Program-made: the position numbers and the translations under genes
Part shown: in pieces, positions 1 through 9,153 of the stretch
How positions within the stretch are numbered: position 1 is the stretch's first letter
How the letters are laid out: the number at the start of each line of letters is the position of its first letter
Notes under the pieces: model-generated
What the model was told of the DNA's origin: nothing
What the model saw: the letters and a program-made list of their open reading frames with translations, nothing else
Databases searched by the model: none
NCBI GenBank assembly: GCA_964246745.1
Contig: CAXTRK010000005.1
Location: 1 to 64,000, forward strand
Length of the DNA: 64,000 nucleotides
DNA from: Lichenicoccus sp964246745
GTDB lineage: Bacteria; Pseudomonadota; Alphaproteobacteria; Acetobacterales; Acetobacteraceae
Reading direction: 5' to 3'

Positions 1-1
1 C

Positions 2-1863
2 GCGGCGCGCGCGCGGCCCGTGGGGAGGGCGCGCGCCGGGCGCGCCGCCTTCGCGGACGACGGCGCGCACGGCGACATCCTTGCCTTTCTTCCTGGCGTC
101 GGCGAAATCCGGCGGACCCAGGCGGCGCTTGCCGGCATCGAGGCCGACATCCTGCCGCTGCATGGCGAGCTTGCGGCCGCCGAGCAGGACCTCGTGCTGC
201 GGCCGCCTTTGCCTGCCCTGTCGGGCGAGCGGCGCCGTCGCGTGGTGCTGGCGACCTCGATCGCGGAGACCTCGCTCACCGTGCCGGGGGTGCGCATCGT
301 CGTCGACGGCGGCTGGCGCCGGGCGCCGCGTCACGACCCGGGCACCGGCCTCTCACGTCTGGAGACGCTGCGGATCAGCCGCGCCGGCGCGGCACAGCGT
401 GCCGGACGCGCCGGACGGGAGGCGCCGGGGATCGCGATCCGGCTCTGGACGGTGGCGACCGGGCGCGGTCTCGCCGCGGAGGACCGGCCGGAGATCCTTG
501 ACGCCGAGCTCGCCGGCCTCCGGCTTGATAGCGCGGTCTGGGCGGAAGTCATGGGAACGCCGCCTGGCGATCTGCCGCTGCCGGATCCGCCGCCTGGAGG
601 CGCCATGCAGGCGGCGGCGGCGTTGCTAGCCGGGCTCGGCGCACTGGACGACAACGGCAAAATCACCGCGCAAGGCAGCCGCATGGCGCAACTCGGCGCG
701 CATCCGAGATTGGCCGCGATGATGCTGCGGGCGACGGAGCCTGCGGAGATGGCGCTGGCGGCCGATCTCGCCGCCCTGCTGGAGGAGCGTGATCCGCTGC
801 GTCCCCGCCAGGGCAGCGGCCAGGCTGACCCGCCGGCCTCGATCGAGCCGCGTCTCACTTTGCTCGGCGGCGGCGATGACCCACGCGCCGATCGCGCGGC
901 ACTCGCCCGCATCCGCGAGACCGCCCGTGCCTATCGCCGCCGGCTCGGCATCCCCTCCGTCTCAGCGGCCGCGGGAGACGCGGGAGCCCTGCTCGCCGCC
1001 GCCTTTCCCGATCGCATCGCGCAGCGTCGCGGCGAGCCGGGCAGCTTNNNNNNNNNNCCCCCCCGCGCGGGGGCGCGCCCCCCCCGCGGGGCCCCGCCCC
1101 CCCCGGCCGCGGGCGCCCCCCGCCGCTCGATCCCGAGGCGCTGCCGGCCTGGCTGCTCGCCCGCGCCACCGAGCAGGTCGACACCGCGGTTGATCCCGTG
1201 CGTGGCTCGGTGATGCGCCGCTCGCGGCTGCGGCTGGGCGCTCTCGTGCTGCACGACCGCACCCAGGCCGCGGCGCCGGAAGAGATCGCGCGGCTGCTTG
1301 CGGCGGAAGCGGCGGCGAGTTTGCGCAGCGTCCTCGACTGGACCGAGGCCGCGCGGCAGGTGCAGGCCAGGGTGGCGCTGGCACGCGCGGCGGGACTCGA
1401 CGAGACGCTTCCCGACCTCTCCGATGCCGCGCTCGCCGCCAGCGTGGAGGACTGGCTTGTGCCGAGCCTGGCCGGGCGCACCCGGGTGGCCGAACTGGCC
1501 GGCCTCGACCTAAGGGCATTGCTGACGGCACGGCTCGATCGTCGCCAACTCGCGCTGATCGAGCGTGAGCTTCCCACCCATCTGAGCCTGCCGGGCGGAC
1601 GCGCGGCGATCGACTATACCGGTCCGGTGCCGCAGGCGTCAGCCCGTGCCCAGGCCTTCTACGGCCTCAGCGAGACACCGTCGCTCGCCCGCGGCAAGGT
1701 GGCGCTGCGGCTCGCCTTGCTGTCGCCGGCAGGACGGCCGGCGGCGATCACTGGCGATCTCGCCGGCTTCTGGAAAGCTGGCTGGGCCGACACGCGGCGC
1801 GCGCTGCGCGGCCGCTATCCAAAGCATCACTGGCCAGAAAATCCGGCAGAAACCGCTCCATAG
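2..1863 (+). CDS. hrpB: ATP-dependent RNA helicase HrpB, 5'-partial and broken by an assembly gap
   Basis: C-terminal two thirds of a DEAH-type HrpB helicase; the ATPase half lies off the left edge and the frame is open to base 2. The first frame shows LAFLPGVGEI, helicase motif V (ATSIAETSLTVPG) and motif VI (QRAGRAGRE), then the HA2-like region. After a run of ten Ns and a very C/G-rich stretch, the protein resumes in another frame at about base 1119 (PLDPEALPAWLLA) and continues through the HrpB C-terminal domain to KHHWPENPAETAP. The frame change coincides with the gap, so I read it as an assembly artefact rather than a true frameshift. By comparison with the usual family layout, some tens of residues are missing between the two parts. 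HrpB is a helicase of poorly defined cellular role. Confidence 0.88.
1048..1118. other. Assembly gap (10 N) with low-quality flank
   Basis: Ten Ns at 1048-1057 are followed by about 60 bases made almost only of C and G homopolymer runs. The stretch encodes Pro/Arg/Gly nonsense in every frame and interrupts hrpB. The real gap length is unknown; the N count is probably a placeholder. The first 40-50 bases of the window look similarly unreliable. Confidence 0.9.
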
Positions 1864-1935
1864 AGGGGCTTCTTTGCCGCCGTCCTTTGCGCGTAGGATG
1901 CACAACATGGAACATGGTCTTGAGGGTGCGTCCGC

Positions 1936-3072
1936 GTGATGCGCGGCGTCGGCGTGATGCTGCTGGTCGCGCTAGCCGCCTCAGCGTCGGCGCATGCGCA
2001 AGGCGCTGACGACATGCTGGCAAGCCTGCCGACCGTGCCGGCCGTGCAGTCGGCGCCGCCGCTGGTGCGGATGGGCCCGATCAGCTTCGCGCCGCTGGTG
2101 CGCAAGGTGGTTCCCACCGTGGTCAACATCGCCGTGATCCAGGATGTCGACGACGGCCGGCCGCCGGCTCATGTCAAGGTGCCGCCGGCTCTGCGCGGCA
2201 CGCCGCTCGAAAGGCAGTTCAAGGAACGCATGCGTCGGCGGCGCGAGCAGATGCTGGGCGCGGGCTCGGGCTTCGTGATCGATCCCTCCGGAGTGATCGT
2301 GACCAACACCCACGTGGTGGAGGGCGCCGAGAAGATCACGGTCTCTTTCGCCGATGGCAGCGAGTTGCCGGCGCGTGTGCTCGGCACCGACACGCTGACC
2401 GACATTGCCGTGATCAAGGTCACGCCTAAGCACCCTCTGCCCTATGTCACCTGGGGCGACAGCCGCACGCTCGCGGTGGGCGACTGGGTGCTGGCCGCCG
2501 GCAACCCGTTCGGGCTGGGATCGTCGGTGACCGCCGGCATCGTCTCGGCGCGCTCGCGCGACATCGGCGCCGGTCCGTTTGATGATTTCCTGCAGCTCGA
2601 CGCGCCGATCAATCCGGGCAACTCGGGCGGCCCCTCCTTCAACATGAGCGGCCAGGTGGTGGCGCTGAACACCGCGATCGTCTCCCCCACCGGCGGGTCG
2701 GTCGGCATCGGCTTCGGCATCCCGTCCGAGATCGTGGCTCCCATCGTCGCCGAACTGCGCGGCAAGGGGCATGTCGATCGCGGCTGGCTGGGTGTGACCC
2801 TTGAGGACGCTCCCGATGCCGGGTTGTCACCGAGCCCGGGGCTCGCGATCGTCTCGCTTGACCATGCCGGACCGGCGATGCAGGCGGGATTGAGACCCGG
2901 TGACGACATCACCTCCATCAACGGAGACAAGGTCGATAACGCGCGCAGCCTGATCCGCGCGATCGCGGCGGCAACTCCGGGCAGCAAGGTCCGGCTTTCC
3001 GTCACCCGCCAGGGCAAGGCGCTGAGCATTCCCGTCATCGTCGGACACCGGCCGGCGGAGAGCGACGGATGA
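1936..3072 (+). CDS. HtrA/Deg-family periplasmic serine protease, single PDZ
   Basis: A 378-residue trypsin-like protease with an N-terminal signal peptide (hydrophobic stretch ending near AHAQ, residues 1-22). The catalytic triad is visible: His126 in TNTHVVEG, Asp156 in LTDIAVIK, and Ser230 in GNSGGPSFN. A single PDZ domain follows (about residues 280-375; GWLGVTLED, AGLRPGDDI). DegP and DegQ carry two PDZ domains, so this is closer in layout to DegS/HhoA-type members, but with a cleavable signal instead of an anchor. It is likely a periplasmic quality-control protease or chaperone. GTG at 1936 and ATG at 1939 are adjacent possible starts. It stands alone, 72 bases after hrpB. Confidence 0.92.
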   Translation: MMRGVGVMLLVALAASASAHAQGADDMLASLPTVPAVQSAPPLVRMGPISFAPLVRKVVPTVVNIAVIQDVDDGRPPAHVKVPPALRGTPLERQFKERMRRRREQMLGAGSGFVIDPSGVIVTNTHVVEGAEKITVSFADGSELPARVLGTDTLTDIAVIKVTPKHPLPYVTWGDSRTLAVGDWVLAAGNPFGLGSSVTAGIVSARSRDIGAGPFDDFLQLDAPINPGNSGGPSFNMSGQVVALNTAIVSPTGGSVGIGFGIPSEIVAPIVAELRGKGHVDRGWLGVTLEDAPDAGLSPSPGLAIVSLDHAGPAMQAGLRPGDDITSINGDKVDNARSLIRAIAAATPGSKVRLSVTRQGKALSIPVIVGHRPAESDG

Positions 3073-3085
3073 TAAGGCCTCGCAC

Positions 3086-4003
3086 TCAACGCAGATGCGG
3101 CACTCGGTCTGCAAGATCATTGCGGATTGCCGTGGCTGCGATGCTGGCATGTCCGAAGGCGGTGCTTAGCTGATCAAGCCCGATCACCACGTCGCCGGCG
3201 GCGTAGAGGCCGGGGACGCTGGTGCGCTGATGTCGATCTGTGGTGATGCAGCCCACCTCGGAGCAGTCGGCGCCGACACTCTGTGCCAGCTCCGAATGGA
3301 TTTTTGAACCGAGCGCCGGATAGGCCGTGTCGAACAGCAGCCGTCCCGAAGCCGTTCCGACAGCGAGCTTGGCGCCTACGATGTCCAGGTCTCTCGCGGG
3401 ACCATCACAGAGCGCGATGCCGGCCTGTCGCACTTGCTCACGTTCGGCTGCATCAAGCGTGTGGGCCCCGTCATTGGCGATCAGTGTGACCCGCCGTGTA
3501 TAGGCGCGAAGGAACACCGCTTCCCGCAGGCCGTGGCTGCCGGTGCCGAACACGGCGACGTTCGCGTCGGTCACTTCGTAGCCGTCGCAAATCGGGCAAT
3601 AGCGCAGCAATCCTTCAGCCACGGCGCGATCGTGCAAGGCATCCGGCATATGCGGGCGGGTGTTGGTCACTCCGGTGGCGAGCAGCACGCTGCGTGCGTG
3701 ATAGCGCCTTGCCGCGGCGGTGGCGGTGAAGCCACGCTCCGTGGCACACAGGCCGCTCACCTCCGCCGCGACAGGCCGCACGTCATAATAAGCCGCCTGC
3801 CTGCGCATTCGCGCCAGCAACTCGGCGCCGGCGATGCCTTCCGGAAAGAACGGCTGATTATGCGTGCGCGGGATCGCCGCCGCCCTGCTGTCGCCGCGGT
3901 CGATCAGGATCACGCTGAGATGGAAGCGCGCCAGATAGACCGCGGCGGTCAGTCCGGCGGCGCCACCGCCAACGATCAGGCAATCTACCGAGGCGTCGGA
4001 CAT
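3086..4003 (-). CDS. Thioredoxin-reductase-like FAD/NAD(P) oxidoreductase
   Basis: About 305 residues. An FAD-binding GGGAAGLTAAVYLAR motif lies at the N-terminus, a CPICDGYE redox motif (the CxxCD of low-molecular-weight thioredoxin reductases) in the middle, a second dinucleotide-binding GTGSHG just after it, and a C-terminal GDVVIGLDQLSTAFGHAS FAD motif. It probably passes electrons from NAD(P)H to a disulfide partner; it could be a thioredoxin reductase paralogue rather than the main TrxB. I chose the ATG at 4003 because GGAG lies about six bases upstream; an upstream in-frame ATG at 4021 has less support. The gene overlaps the end of rdgB by 19 bases and is co-transcribed with rph and rdgB, at the position where hemW is often found in related genomes. 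Confidence 0.85.
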   Translation of the reverse strand: MSDASVDCLIVGGGAAGLTAAVYLARFHLSVILIDRGDSRAAAIPRTHNQPFFPEGIAGAELLARMRRQAAYYDVRPVAAEVSGLCATERGFTATAAARRYHARSVLLATGVTNTRPHMPDALHDRAVAEGLLRYCPICDGYEVTDANVAVFGTGSHGLREAVFLRAYTRRVTLIANDGAHTLDAAEREQVRQAGIALCDGPARDLDIVGAKLAVGTASGRLLFDTAYPALGSKIHSELAQSVGADCSEVGCITTDRHQRTSVPGLYAAGDVVIGLDQLSTAFGHASIAATAIRNDLADRVPHLR

Positions 4004-4617
4004 GCCGGCTCCGCAAGGCACGATGCCGTGAGGCGCTCGAAGGCGCGGGCGCGATGGCTGATGGCATTCTTCCGCTGGTCGGTCATTTCGGCGAAACGCA
4101 GCGCCTCGCCGTCCGGCTGGAACACAGGGTCGTAACCATGGCCATTGCCGCCCGCGGGCGGCCAGCGCAGGACGCCGCTGACGCGCCCCTCAAAGCATGT
4201 GCACGCACCGTCCGGCCAGGCCAGGCAGAGCACCGAGACAAACCAGGCGGCGTCATCCAAGGGCGTGGCTGAACGCTGCACGGCCTCGTGCACGCGGCGC
4301 ATGGCGTGGGTGAAATCGCGCCCCGGTCCGGCCCAGCGGGCGGAGTGGATGCCGGGAGCGCCGCCAAGGGCGCGCACGCAAAAACCGGAATCATCGGCAA
4401 GCGCCGGCAGCCCTGACGCCGCAGAGGCGACGCGCGCCTTGAGCGTGGCGTTGCCGATGAAGCTGTCGGCGGTTTCCTCCGGCTCCGACAGGCCGAGGGC
4501 GGCGGCGCCGAGCAGGGTCAGACCGAATCCCGCCAGCAGCAGGTCGAACTCGGCGAGCTTTCCCGGATTGTGGCTGGCGATCACCAGCCGGTCGCCGCCT
4601 CGCAAGCTTCGGCTCAC
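3985..4617 (-). CDS. rdgB: XTP/dITP pyrophosphatase (house-cleaning NTPase)
   Basis: A 210-residue member of the Ham1/RdgB family, which hydrolyses ITP, dITP and XTP to monophosphates and keeps deaminated purines out of nucleic acids. Visible family motifs are ASHNPGKLAEF at the N-terminus, ETADSFIGNATLKA, ALADDSGFCV, HSARWAG, GYDPVFQPDG, and the C-terminal KNAISHRARAFERL. It starts with GTG at 4617 inside a GTGA overlap with the rph stop, so translation is probably coupled. The rph-rdgB pairing is common in alphaproteobacteria. Confidence 0.95.
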   Translation of the reverse strand: MSRSLRGGDRLVIASHNPGKLAEFDLLLAGFGLTLLGAAALGLSEPEETADSFIGNATLKARVASAASGLPALADDSGFCVRALGGAPGIHSARWAGPGRDFTHAMRRVHEAVQRSATPLDDAAWFVSVLCLAWPDGACTCFEGRVSGVLRWPPAGGNGHGYDPVFQPDGEALRFAEMTDQRKNAISHRARAFERLTASCLAEPACPTPR

Positions 4618-5396
4618 GCGCGCGCCGACGTTTCAAGTGTGGGCGCTTGGAGCGCGGACGCTTCGAGGGCTTGCGCCACCGCCTCGCGCTGCCGGGCGAA
4701 CAGAGCGGCCGTGCCGCCGCGGGCAAGCCCGAGCAAGCTCTGGAACTGCGTCTCCGAAAACGGCGCCTGCTCGGCGGTGGCCTGGATCTCGACGATGCCG
4801 CCGCCCTGGGTGAGCACGAAATTCGCGTCCGCGGCGGCGTTGCTGTCCTCGGCGTAATCGAGGTCGAGCGCCGCGGTCTGGGTCTCGCCATCGCCGATCA
4901 GCCCGCAGGAGATGGCGGCCACCTGGCCGGTGAGCGGCACGGACGCGATTACCCGCTGCCGCGCCAGGTGGTTCAGCGCCAGGCTCAGCGCCACCCACGC
5001 GCCGGTGATCGCGGCGCAGCGCGTGCCGCCATCGGCGTTGAGGACATCGCAATCGAGCGTGATGGTCATCTCACCCAGAGCCGCGCGATCGACGACGGCG
5101 CGAAGCGAGCGGCCGATCAGGCGCTGGATTTCCTGTGTGCGTCCGGACTGCTTGCCGCGCGCCGCCTCCCGCTGTCCGCGCGTATGGGTTGCGCGCGGCA
5201 GCATGCCATATTCCGCCGTCACCCAGCCGATGCCCTGGTTGCGCAAGAACGGCGGCACGCGCGGCTCGACGCTGGCGGCGCAGAGCACCTCGGTGGCGCC
5301 CAGGCGTATCAACGCCGAGCCTTCGGCGTGCCGTGCGAAGCCGGTCTCGATGGACAGGCTGCGAATTTCATCGGGGGCGCGGCCGGACAGGCGCAT
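4614..5396 (-). CDS. rph: Ribonuclease PH
   Basis: A 260-residue phosphorolytic 3'-5' exoribonuclease that trims tRNA precursors. It matches the family from end to end: MRLSGRAPDEIRSLS start, GSALIRLGATEVLCAASVE, WVTAEYGMLPRATHTR, QEIQRLIGRSLRAVVD, TITLDCDVLNADGGTRCAAITGA and DLDYAEDSNAAADANFVLT. I chose the ATG at 5396 because it gives the canonical N-terminus; the frame continues upstream but that extension has no family counterpart. It is divergent from hrcA and is the first gene of rph-rdgB-oxidoreductase. I saw no CIRCE-like repeat in the 77-base divergent gap. Confidence 0.95.
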   Translation of the reverse strand: MRLSGRAPDEIRSLSIETGFARHAEGSALIRLGATEVLCAASVEPRVPPFLRNQGIGWVTAEYGMLPRATHTRGQREAARGKQSGRTQEIQRLIGRSLRAVVDRAALGEMTITLDCDVLNADGGTRCAAITGAWVALSLALNHLARQRVIASVPLTGQVAAISCGLIGDGETQTAALDLDYAEDSNAAADANFVLTQGGGIVEIQATAEQAPFSETQFQSLLGLARGGTAALFARQREAVAQALEASALQAPTLETSARA

Positions 5397-5473
5397 GCTA
5401 CACTCTCCTGGAATTGCGACAGGGCATAGCGCGCGCGTCCCACCCAAGCCAGGGGCGCCATGGAGAAGAGTGC

Positions 5474-6541
5474 ATGGATGTTCGAAGCCTGACGCCAAGA
5501 CCCGCCCTGCCATCGGGGTTGGATCCGCGTTCGGCCGCAATCCTGCGCGAGATCGTCGAACAATATGTCGAGACCGGCGATCCGGTCGGCAGCCGCACGC
5601 TGTCGCGACGGCTGCCGCAACCGCTTTCGCCGGCCACCATACGCAACGTGATGGCCGACCTCACGGACGCCGGCCTGCTGTTCGCGCCGCACACCTCCGC
5701 CGGACGGCTGCCCACGGAAAAGGGATTGCGCCTGTTTGTCGACGGGCTGCTGCAGTTCGGCAGCTTGTCCGACGAGGAGCGCGACACCATCGTAGGCGCC
5801 TTGGAGGCGCGCGGACGCTCGTTGCAGGAGACGCTGTCGGACGCCTCGGCGATGCTCTCTGGCCTATCGTCGGCGGCCGGGCTGGTGCTAGCGCCGAAGA
5901 GCGATGGGCTGCTCAAGCATATCGAGTTCACGGCCCTTGGCTCCGGCCGGGCGCTGGTGATCCTGGTCGACGCCGACGGCAGGGTCGAGAACCGCGTCAT
6001 CGAGACGCCGCCCGGGCTGCCGCCGTCAGCCCTGGTCGAAGCCGGCAACTACCTCAACGCGCGCCTGTCGGGCCTGTCGCTCGACGCGCTGCGTCGGCAT
6101 GTCAGCGAGGAGATGGCCGACAATCGCACCGAGCTTGACCATCTCTCCGCCAAGGTCGTCGAGACCGGGCTCGCCACCTGGACCGGCGACGGCCGCGGCG
6201 GCTCATTGATCGTGCGCGGCCAGGCGCGCCTGCTCGCCGACGTGACCCAGATCGAGCGCATCTCCACCATACAGATGCTGTTCGACCGGTTGGAGACTCA
6301 GGAGACCATGCTGCGCCTGCTGGACCTCGCCGAGCAGTCGGACGGCGTGCGTATCTTCATCGGCTCGGAAAGCGGCCTGTTCGGCGTCTCCGGCGTGTCG
6401 ATGGTGGTAGCACCCGCCCGCAGCGAGGCCAACCGCATCGTCGGCGCCATCGGCGTGATCGGCCCGACCAGGCTGAACTATGGCCGGATCATTCCGGTGG
6501 TGGATTACACGGCGCGGGTGATCGGACGGCTGCTGGGGTGA
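5474..6541 (+). CDS. hrcA: Heat-inducible transcription repressor HrcA
   Basis: A 355-residue HrcA, the repressor of chaperonin genes that binds CIRCE operators. The N-terminal winged helix is clear (SAAILREIVEQYVETGDPVGS, PATIRNVMADLTDAGLL, HTSAGRLPTEKGLRLFVD), and the C-terminal dimerisation/GAF-like domain ends with GVIGPTRLNYGRIIPVVDYTA, which is diagnostic. The ATG at 5474 follows GGAGAAG. The usual partner grpE does not follow; instead a reverse operon meets it only 13 bases downstream. No inverted repeat like CIRCE was found at its own promoter. Confidence 0.95.
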   Translation: MDVRSLTPRPALPSGLDPRSAAILREIVEQYVETGDPVGSRTLSRRLPQPLSPATIRNVMADLTDAGLLFAPHTSAGRLPTEKGLRLFVDGLLQFGSLSDEERDTIVGALEARGRSLQETLSDASAMLSGLSSAAGLVLAPKSDGLLKHIEFTALGSGRALVILVDADGRVENRVIETPPGLPPSALVEAGNYLNARLSGLSLDALRRHVSEEMADNRTELDHLSAKVVETGLATWTGDGRGGSLIVRGQARLLADVTQIERISTIQMLFDRLETQETMLRLLDLAEQSDGVRIFIGSESGLFGVSGVSMVVAPARSEANRIVGAIGVIGPTRLNYGRIIPVVDYTARVIGRLLG

Positions 6542-6554
6542 GCAACACGCGCGG

Positions 6555-7508
6555 CTACCCGGTATAGGCCAAGCCGAGCCCCGGGCGCGGCCAGCGGGCG
6601 CGATAGAGCCTGCCGGTCGCCGACGCGGTGATCCAGGCGTCGCGCATGTCTGGACCGCCGAAGGCGATGTTGGTGATCATCGGATCCGGCAGCGGGATGT
6701 GCTCGGCGCCGCCGTCCGGCGTGCAGATGGTGATGCCGCCGTTGACGAGCGTGCCCACGCACAGGCGGCCATCCGCCTCGACCGCAAGACTGTCCGCCAA
6801 CTGGTAGCCGGGCAAGCTCGCGAACACGCGCCCCGGAAGGCCGGGAAGCAGGCCGGGGCCAAGCGCGCCGGGCCCGGCGATGTCGCAGGCCCATAGCCGT
6901 CCGGACTGCGTATCGGCGACATAAAGCGTGCGCCCGTCGGGCGAGAGGCCGATCCCGTTCGGCGTCGGCAGGCGACCGCCCCGACGAATGCACGAACCGT
7001 CCGCCATGGCGTGATGGATTGCGCCGAACCGGGCGCCGTCCGCATCAGCGGTGCCATGGTCGGTAAACCAGAAGCCGCCGTCGCGATCAAAGACGAGGTC
7101 GTTGGGAGCGAGCAACCGCCGTCCCTCGCAGGACTCGTAGAGAGTGTCGACGGCGCCGCTCGCGAGGTCCACGCGCTGGATGGAGCCGCCACGGTGCTCG
7201 GTCGGCGCTGGACCCGGCACGGTCAATCCATCACGATCGTGCCAGGTGAAGCGGCCACCATTGTTGCAGACATAGACCGCGCCGTCCGGTCCGATCGCGG
7301 CGCCGTTCGGGCCGCCGCCAAGTTCGGCCACGATTTCGACCGCGCCGTCCGGCCGCACGCGCGACAACGTGCCGCGCTGTATCTCCACCAGCAGCACGGT
7401 GCCGTCGTCCATGGCCACCGGACCCTCCGGGAATCGCAGTCCTTGCGCTACCTGGGTCAGCTCGATCGGCATGGCACGCTTCCAGGATCTATCCGAACCA
7501 TCGGTCAC
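6555..7508 (-). CDS. SMP-30/gluconolactonase-family lactonase
   Basis: A 317-residue six-bladed propeller of the SMP-30/gluconolaconase/LRE family. Motifs include RFPEGPVAMDDGTVLLVE, NGAAIGPDGAVYVCNNGG, APNDLVFDRDGGFWFTDHG and PNGIGLSPDGRTLYVADT, with the metal-ligand Glu, Asn and Asp positions intact. Such enzymes hydrolyse sugar-acid lactones; the substrate cannot be told from sequence. The GTG start at 7508 overlaps the upstream stop in GTGA; an internal ATG at 7472 is possible. It is the last gene of the reverse five-gene catabolic operon that begins with the SDR gene. Confidence 0.87.
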   Translation of the reverse strand: MTDGSDRSWKRAMPIELTQVAQGLRFPEGPVAMDDGTVLLVEIQRGTLSRVRPDGAVEIVAELGGGPNGAAIGPDGAVYVCNNGGRFTWHDRDGLTVPGPAPTEHRGGSIQRVDLASGAVDTLYESCEGRRLLAPNDLVFDRDGGFWFTDHGTADADGARFGAIHHAMADGSCIRRGGRLPTPNGIGLSPDGRTLYVADTQSGRLWACDIAGPGALGPGLLPGLPGRVFASLPGYQLADSLAVEADGRLCVGTLVNGGITICTPDGGAEHIPLPDPMITNIAFGGPDMRDAWITASATGRLYRARWPRPGLGLAYTG

Positions 7509-8284
7509 GCCAGGAACTTGTCACGCAGACGTTGCAGCCGCAACGCATCGACGCCGATCGCCGCCAGATAGGGACCGATGCCGCCAGCGCGCGCCTCGAT
7601 CGCGGCAAAGGCGAGGTCGAGGTGAGCGGCGCTGACCCCCATGACGCCACGTAGGACCGCCTCGCTCGGCGCTTCGCCGATCACCGGCCGCAGGCTTGCC
7701 GCGACGCGCTCGATGCGTTCCGGGGTCATCATCACCTGATTGGTGAGCAGGTAATCGCGCAGGATGTCGGCATCGCCGACGCCGAGCGCATGGCCGATCA
7801 GGGCGGCGAGCAGGCCGGTGCGATCCTTGCCGGCGCTGCAATGGATGAGCAGCGCCCCCGCCTCCTCGTCGAGGGCCGCGAAGGTCTCGGCGAACAAGGC
7901 GAGATGGCGCGGCTCGAACGGCGCCTCGCGGTAGTAGCCGGAGAGATAGCTCTCCACGCCCTGGTCGCTGAGGTCGCCGCCGCGCAGGAACGCGATGTGC
8001 GGGCTCTCGGCACGGTCGCCATCGTCCGAACGGATCAGCCGGCCGTCGAACCCGGTCCAGCGGGACGGCGCCCGCGCCCGCTCGCTCGGACGACGCAGGT
8101 CGGCGATGATGCGGATGCCGAGCCGCTCAAGGGCTGCGATGTCGGCGTCGCCGACGCCGCCGAGCTGGGCGGAGCGGAACAGCCGGCCGGTGCGCACGAA
8201 GCCGCCGAAGCGGGACGCGGCGCCGCCGAAATCGCGGAAGTTGTCGAGCCCGGCGAAGCTGTAGGGGGATGAGCGCGTGACCAT
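7505..8284 (-). CDS. Protein-tyrosine-phosphatase family protein
   Basis: A 259-residue bacterial tyrosine/dual-specificity phosphatase (Y_phosphatase3-type). The CX5R active site is HCSAGKDRTG at about residue 148. The N-terminal NFRDFGG...GRLFRSAQL and the IIADLRRPSER motif are typical of the family. A general acid Asp and the YREAPFEPRHL region are in the expected places. Members of this family act on phosphotyrosine, phosphoinositides or other small phosphoesters; its presence inside a sugar-acid operon suggests a small-molecule substrate, which is inference. It starts nine bases after the preceding TIM-barrel gene. Confidence 0.85.
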   Translation of the reverse strand: MVTRSSPYSFAGLDNFRDFGGAASRFGGFVRTGRLFRSAQLGGVGDADIAALERLGIRIIADLRRPSERARAPSRWTGFDGRLIRSDDGDRAESPHIAFLRGGDLSDQGVESYLSGYYREAPFEPRHLALFAETFAALDEEAGALLIHCSAGKDRTGLLAALIGHALGVGDADILRDYLLTNQVMMTPERIERVAASLRPVIGEAPSEAVLRGVMGVSAAHLDLAFAAIEARAGGIGPYLAAIGVDALRLQRLRDKFLA

Positions 8285-8293
8285 CCGCTTACC

Positions 8294-9139
8294 CTAGCTC
8301 ACGCCAAGCCGCGTCTCCAGGAAAGCCAGGGACGCACGGAGGTCGCGCTCGATCATTTCGCGTTCCACCCTCTGCACGCGGCGCCACGGTTGCGCGTCGG
8401 CGCCCCGATGCATCCGCAGCGGCATCTCGACGCTGAGCGGGAGATCAGGCCACGCGCGCAGCGTATCGAGCAACGGGGCATAATCAAGGTCGCCTTGACC
8501 GAGCGCCGAAAAATACCAGCCATCCAGCGTCTTGCGGACGTTCTTCAAGTGCAGGTGCGCGCAAGCCGGAAGCGCCTGCAGGGCATCGGCGATCGGGTCC
8601 ACATCGGACCGGTGCGAGGCGGTGTTGCCGGGATCGTAGTTCAACCGCACGTATGGCGAGCCGATCCGCTCCACCAGAAGCACCCCGTCCTCGGCGACAT
8701 CGAACAGGCCGGGACGCCCGTCGCCTGGATTTTCCAGGCCGATCACCATACCCAACGCCTCGGCATGACGCGCCAGAACGTCGATATTGCGCAAGAAGCT
8801 TGCCTCGCGTCCCAGCACCGACGCGTTGGTGTTGATGATGGCAGCTCCAAGCCCTCGGGCGAAGTTCATCCGGCCCTGGAACACCGTGACGGACTCGTCC
8901 CGGCCAAGATCGATGTGCGACGAGACGGCTTGACAGGCAATGCCGGAAGCATCGAGCCAACCCCTGTAGCGGCGCGCGTGATCGTCGGAGAAGATCGCTT
9001 CATCGAACGGCTCGGTGTAGCCGACGATGAAGGCGGGCTCGACGTGGCGGACGCCGCAGGCGGCGAGGCTGTCGAGCATCTCGGGCGCGGCGTAGCCGTC
9101 ATAAGGCGCCGCGGAGACGGAGAGGATGCGATCGCTCAT
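8294..9139 (-). CDS. Sugar phosphate isomerase/epimerase-like TIM-barrel protein
   Basis: A 281-residue xylose-isomerase-like TIM barrel (AP endonuclease family 2 fold). Metal-ligand-like positions are seen in IGLENPGDG, VRLNYDPGNTASH, CAHLHLKNV and LSVEMPL. It probably isomerises or epimerises an intermediate of the sugar or sugar-acid route encoded by this operon; the exact reaction is unknown. I chose the ATG at 9139 (MSDRILSVSAAPYDG) because it lies 14 bases after the permease stop; the frame stays open further upstream, but that part overlaps the permease. Confidence 0.8.
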   Translation of the reverse strand: MSDRILSVSAAPYDGYAAPEMLDSLAACGVRHVEPAFIVGYTEPFDEAIFSDDHARRYRGWLDASGIACQAVSSHIDLGRDESVTVFQGRMNFARGLGAAIINTNASVLGREASFLRNIDVLARHAEALGMVIGLENPGDGRPGLFDVAEDGVLLVERIGSPYVRLNYDPGNTASHRSDVDPIADALQALPACAHLHLKNVRKTLDGWYFSALGQGDLDYAPLLDTLRAWPDLPLSVEMPLRMHRGADAQPWRRVQRVEREMIERDLRASLAFLETRLGVS

Positions 9140-9153
9140 TGGGCGTTCTCCGA

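Noticed and set aside
1981..2772. Long minus-strand frame opposite the HtrA gene (263 codons)
   Set aside because: Shadow of the protease gene caused by high GC; His/Arg-rich translation with no family features.
5397..5473. CIRCE element controlling hrcA
   Set aside because: No TTAGCACTC-N9-GAGTGCTAA-like inverted repeat in the rph-hrcA gap.
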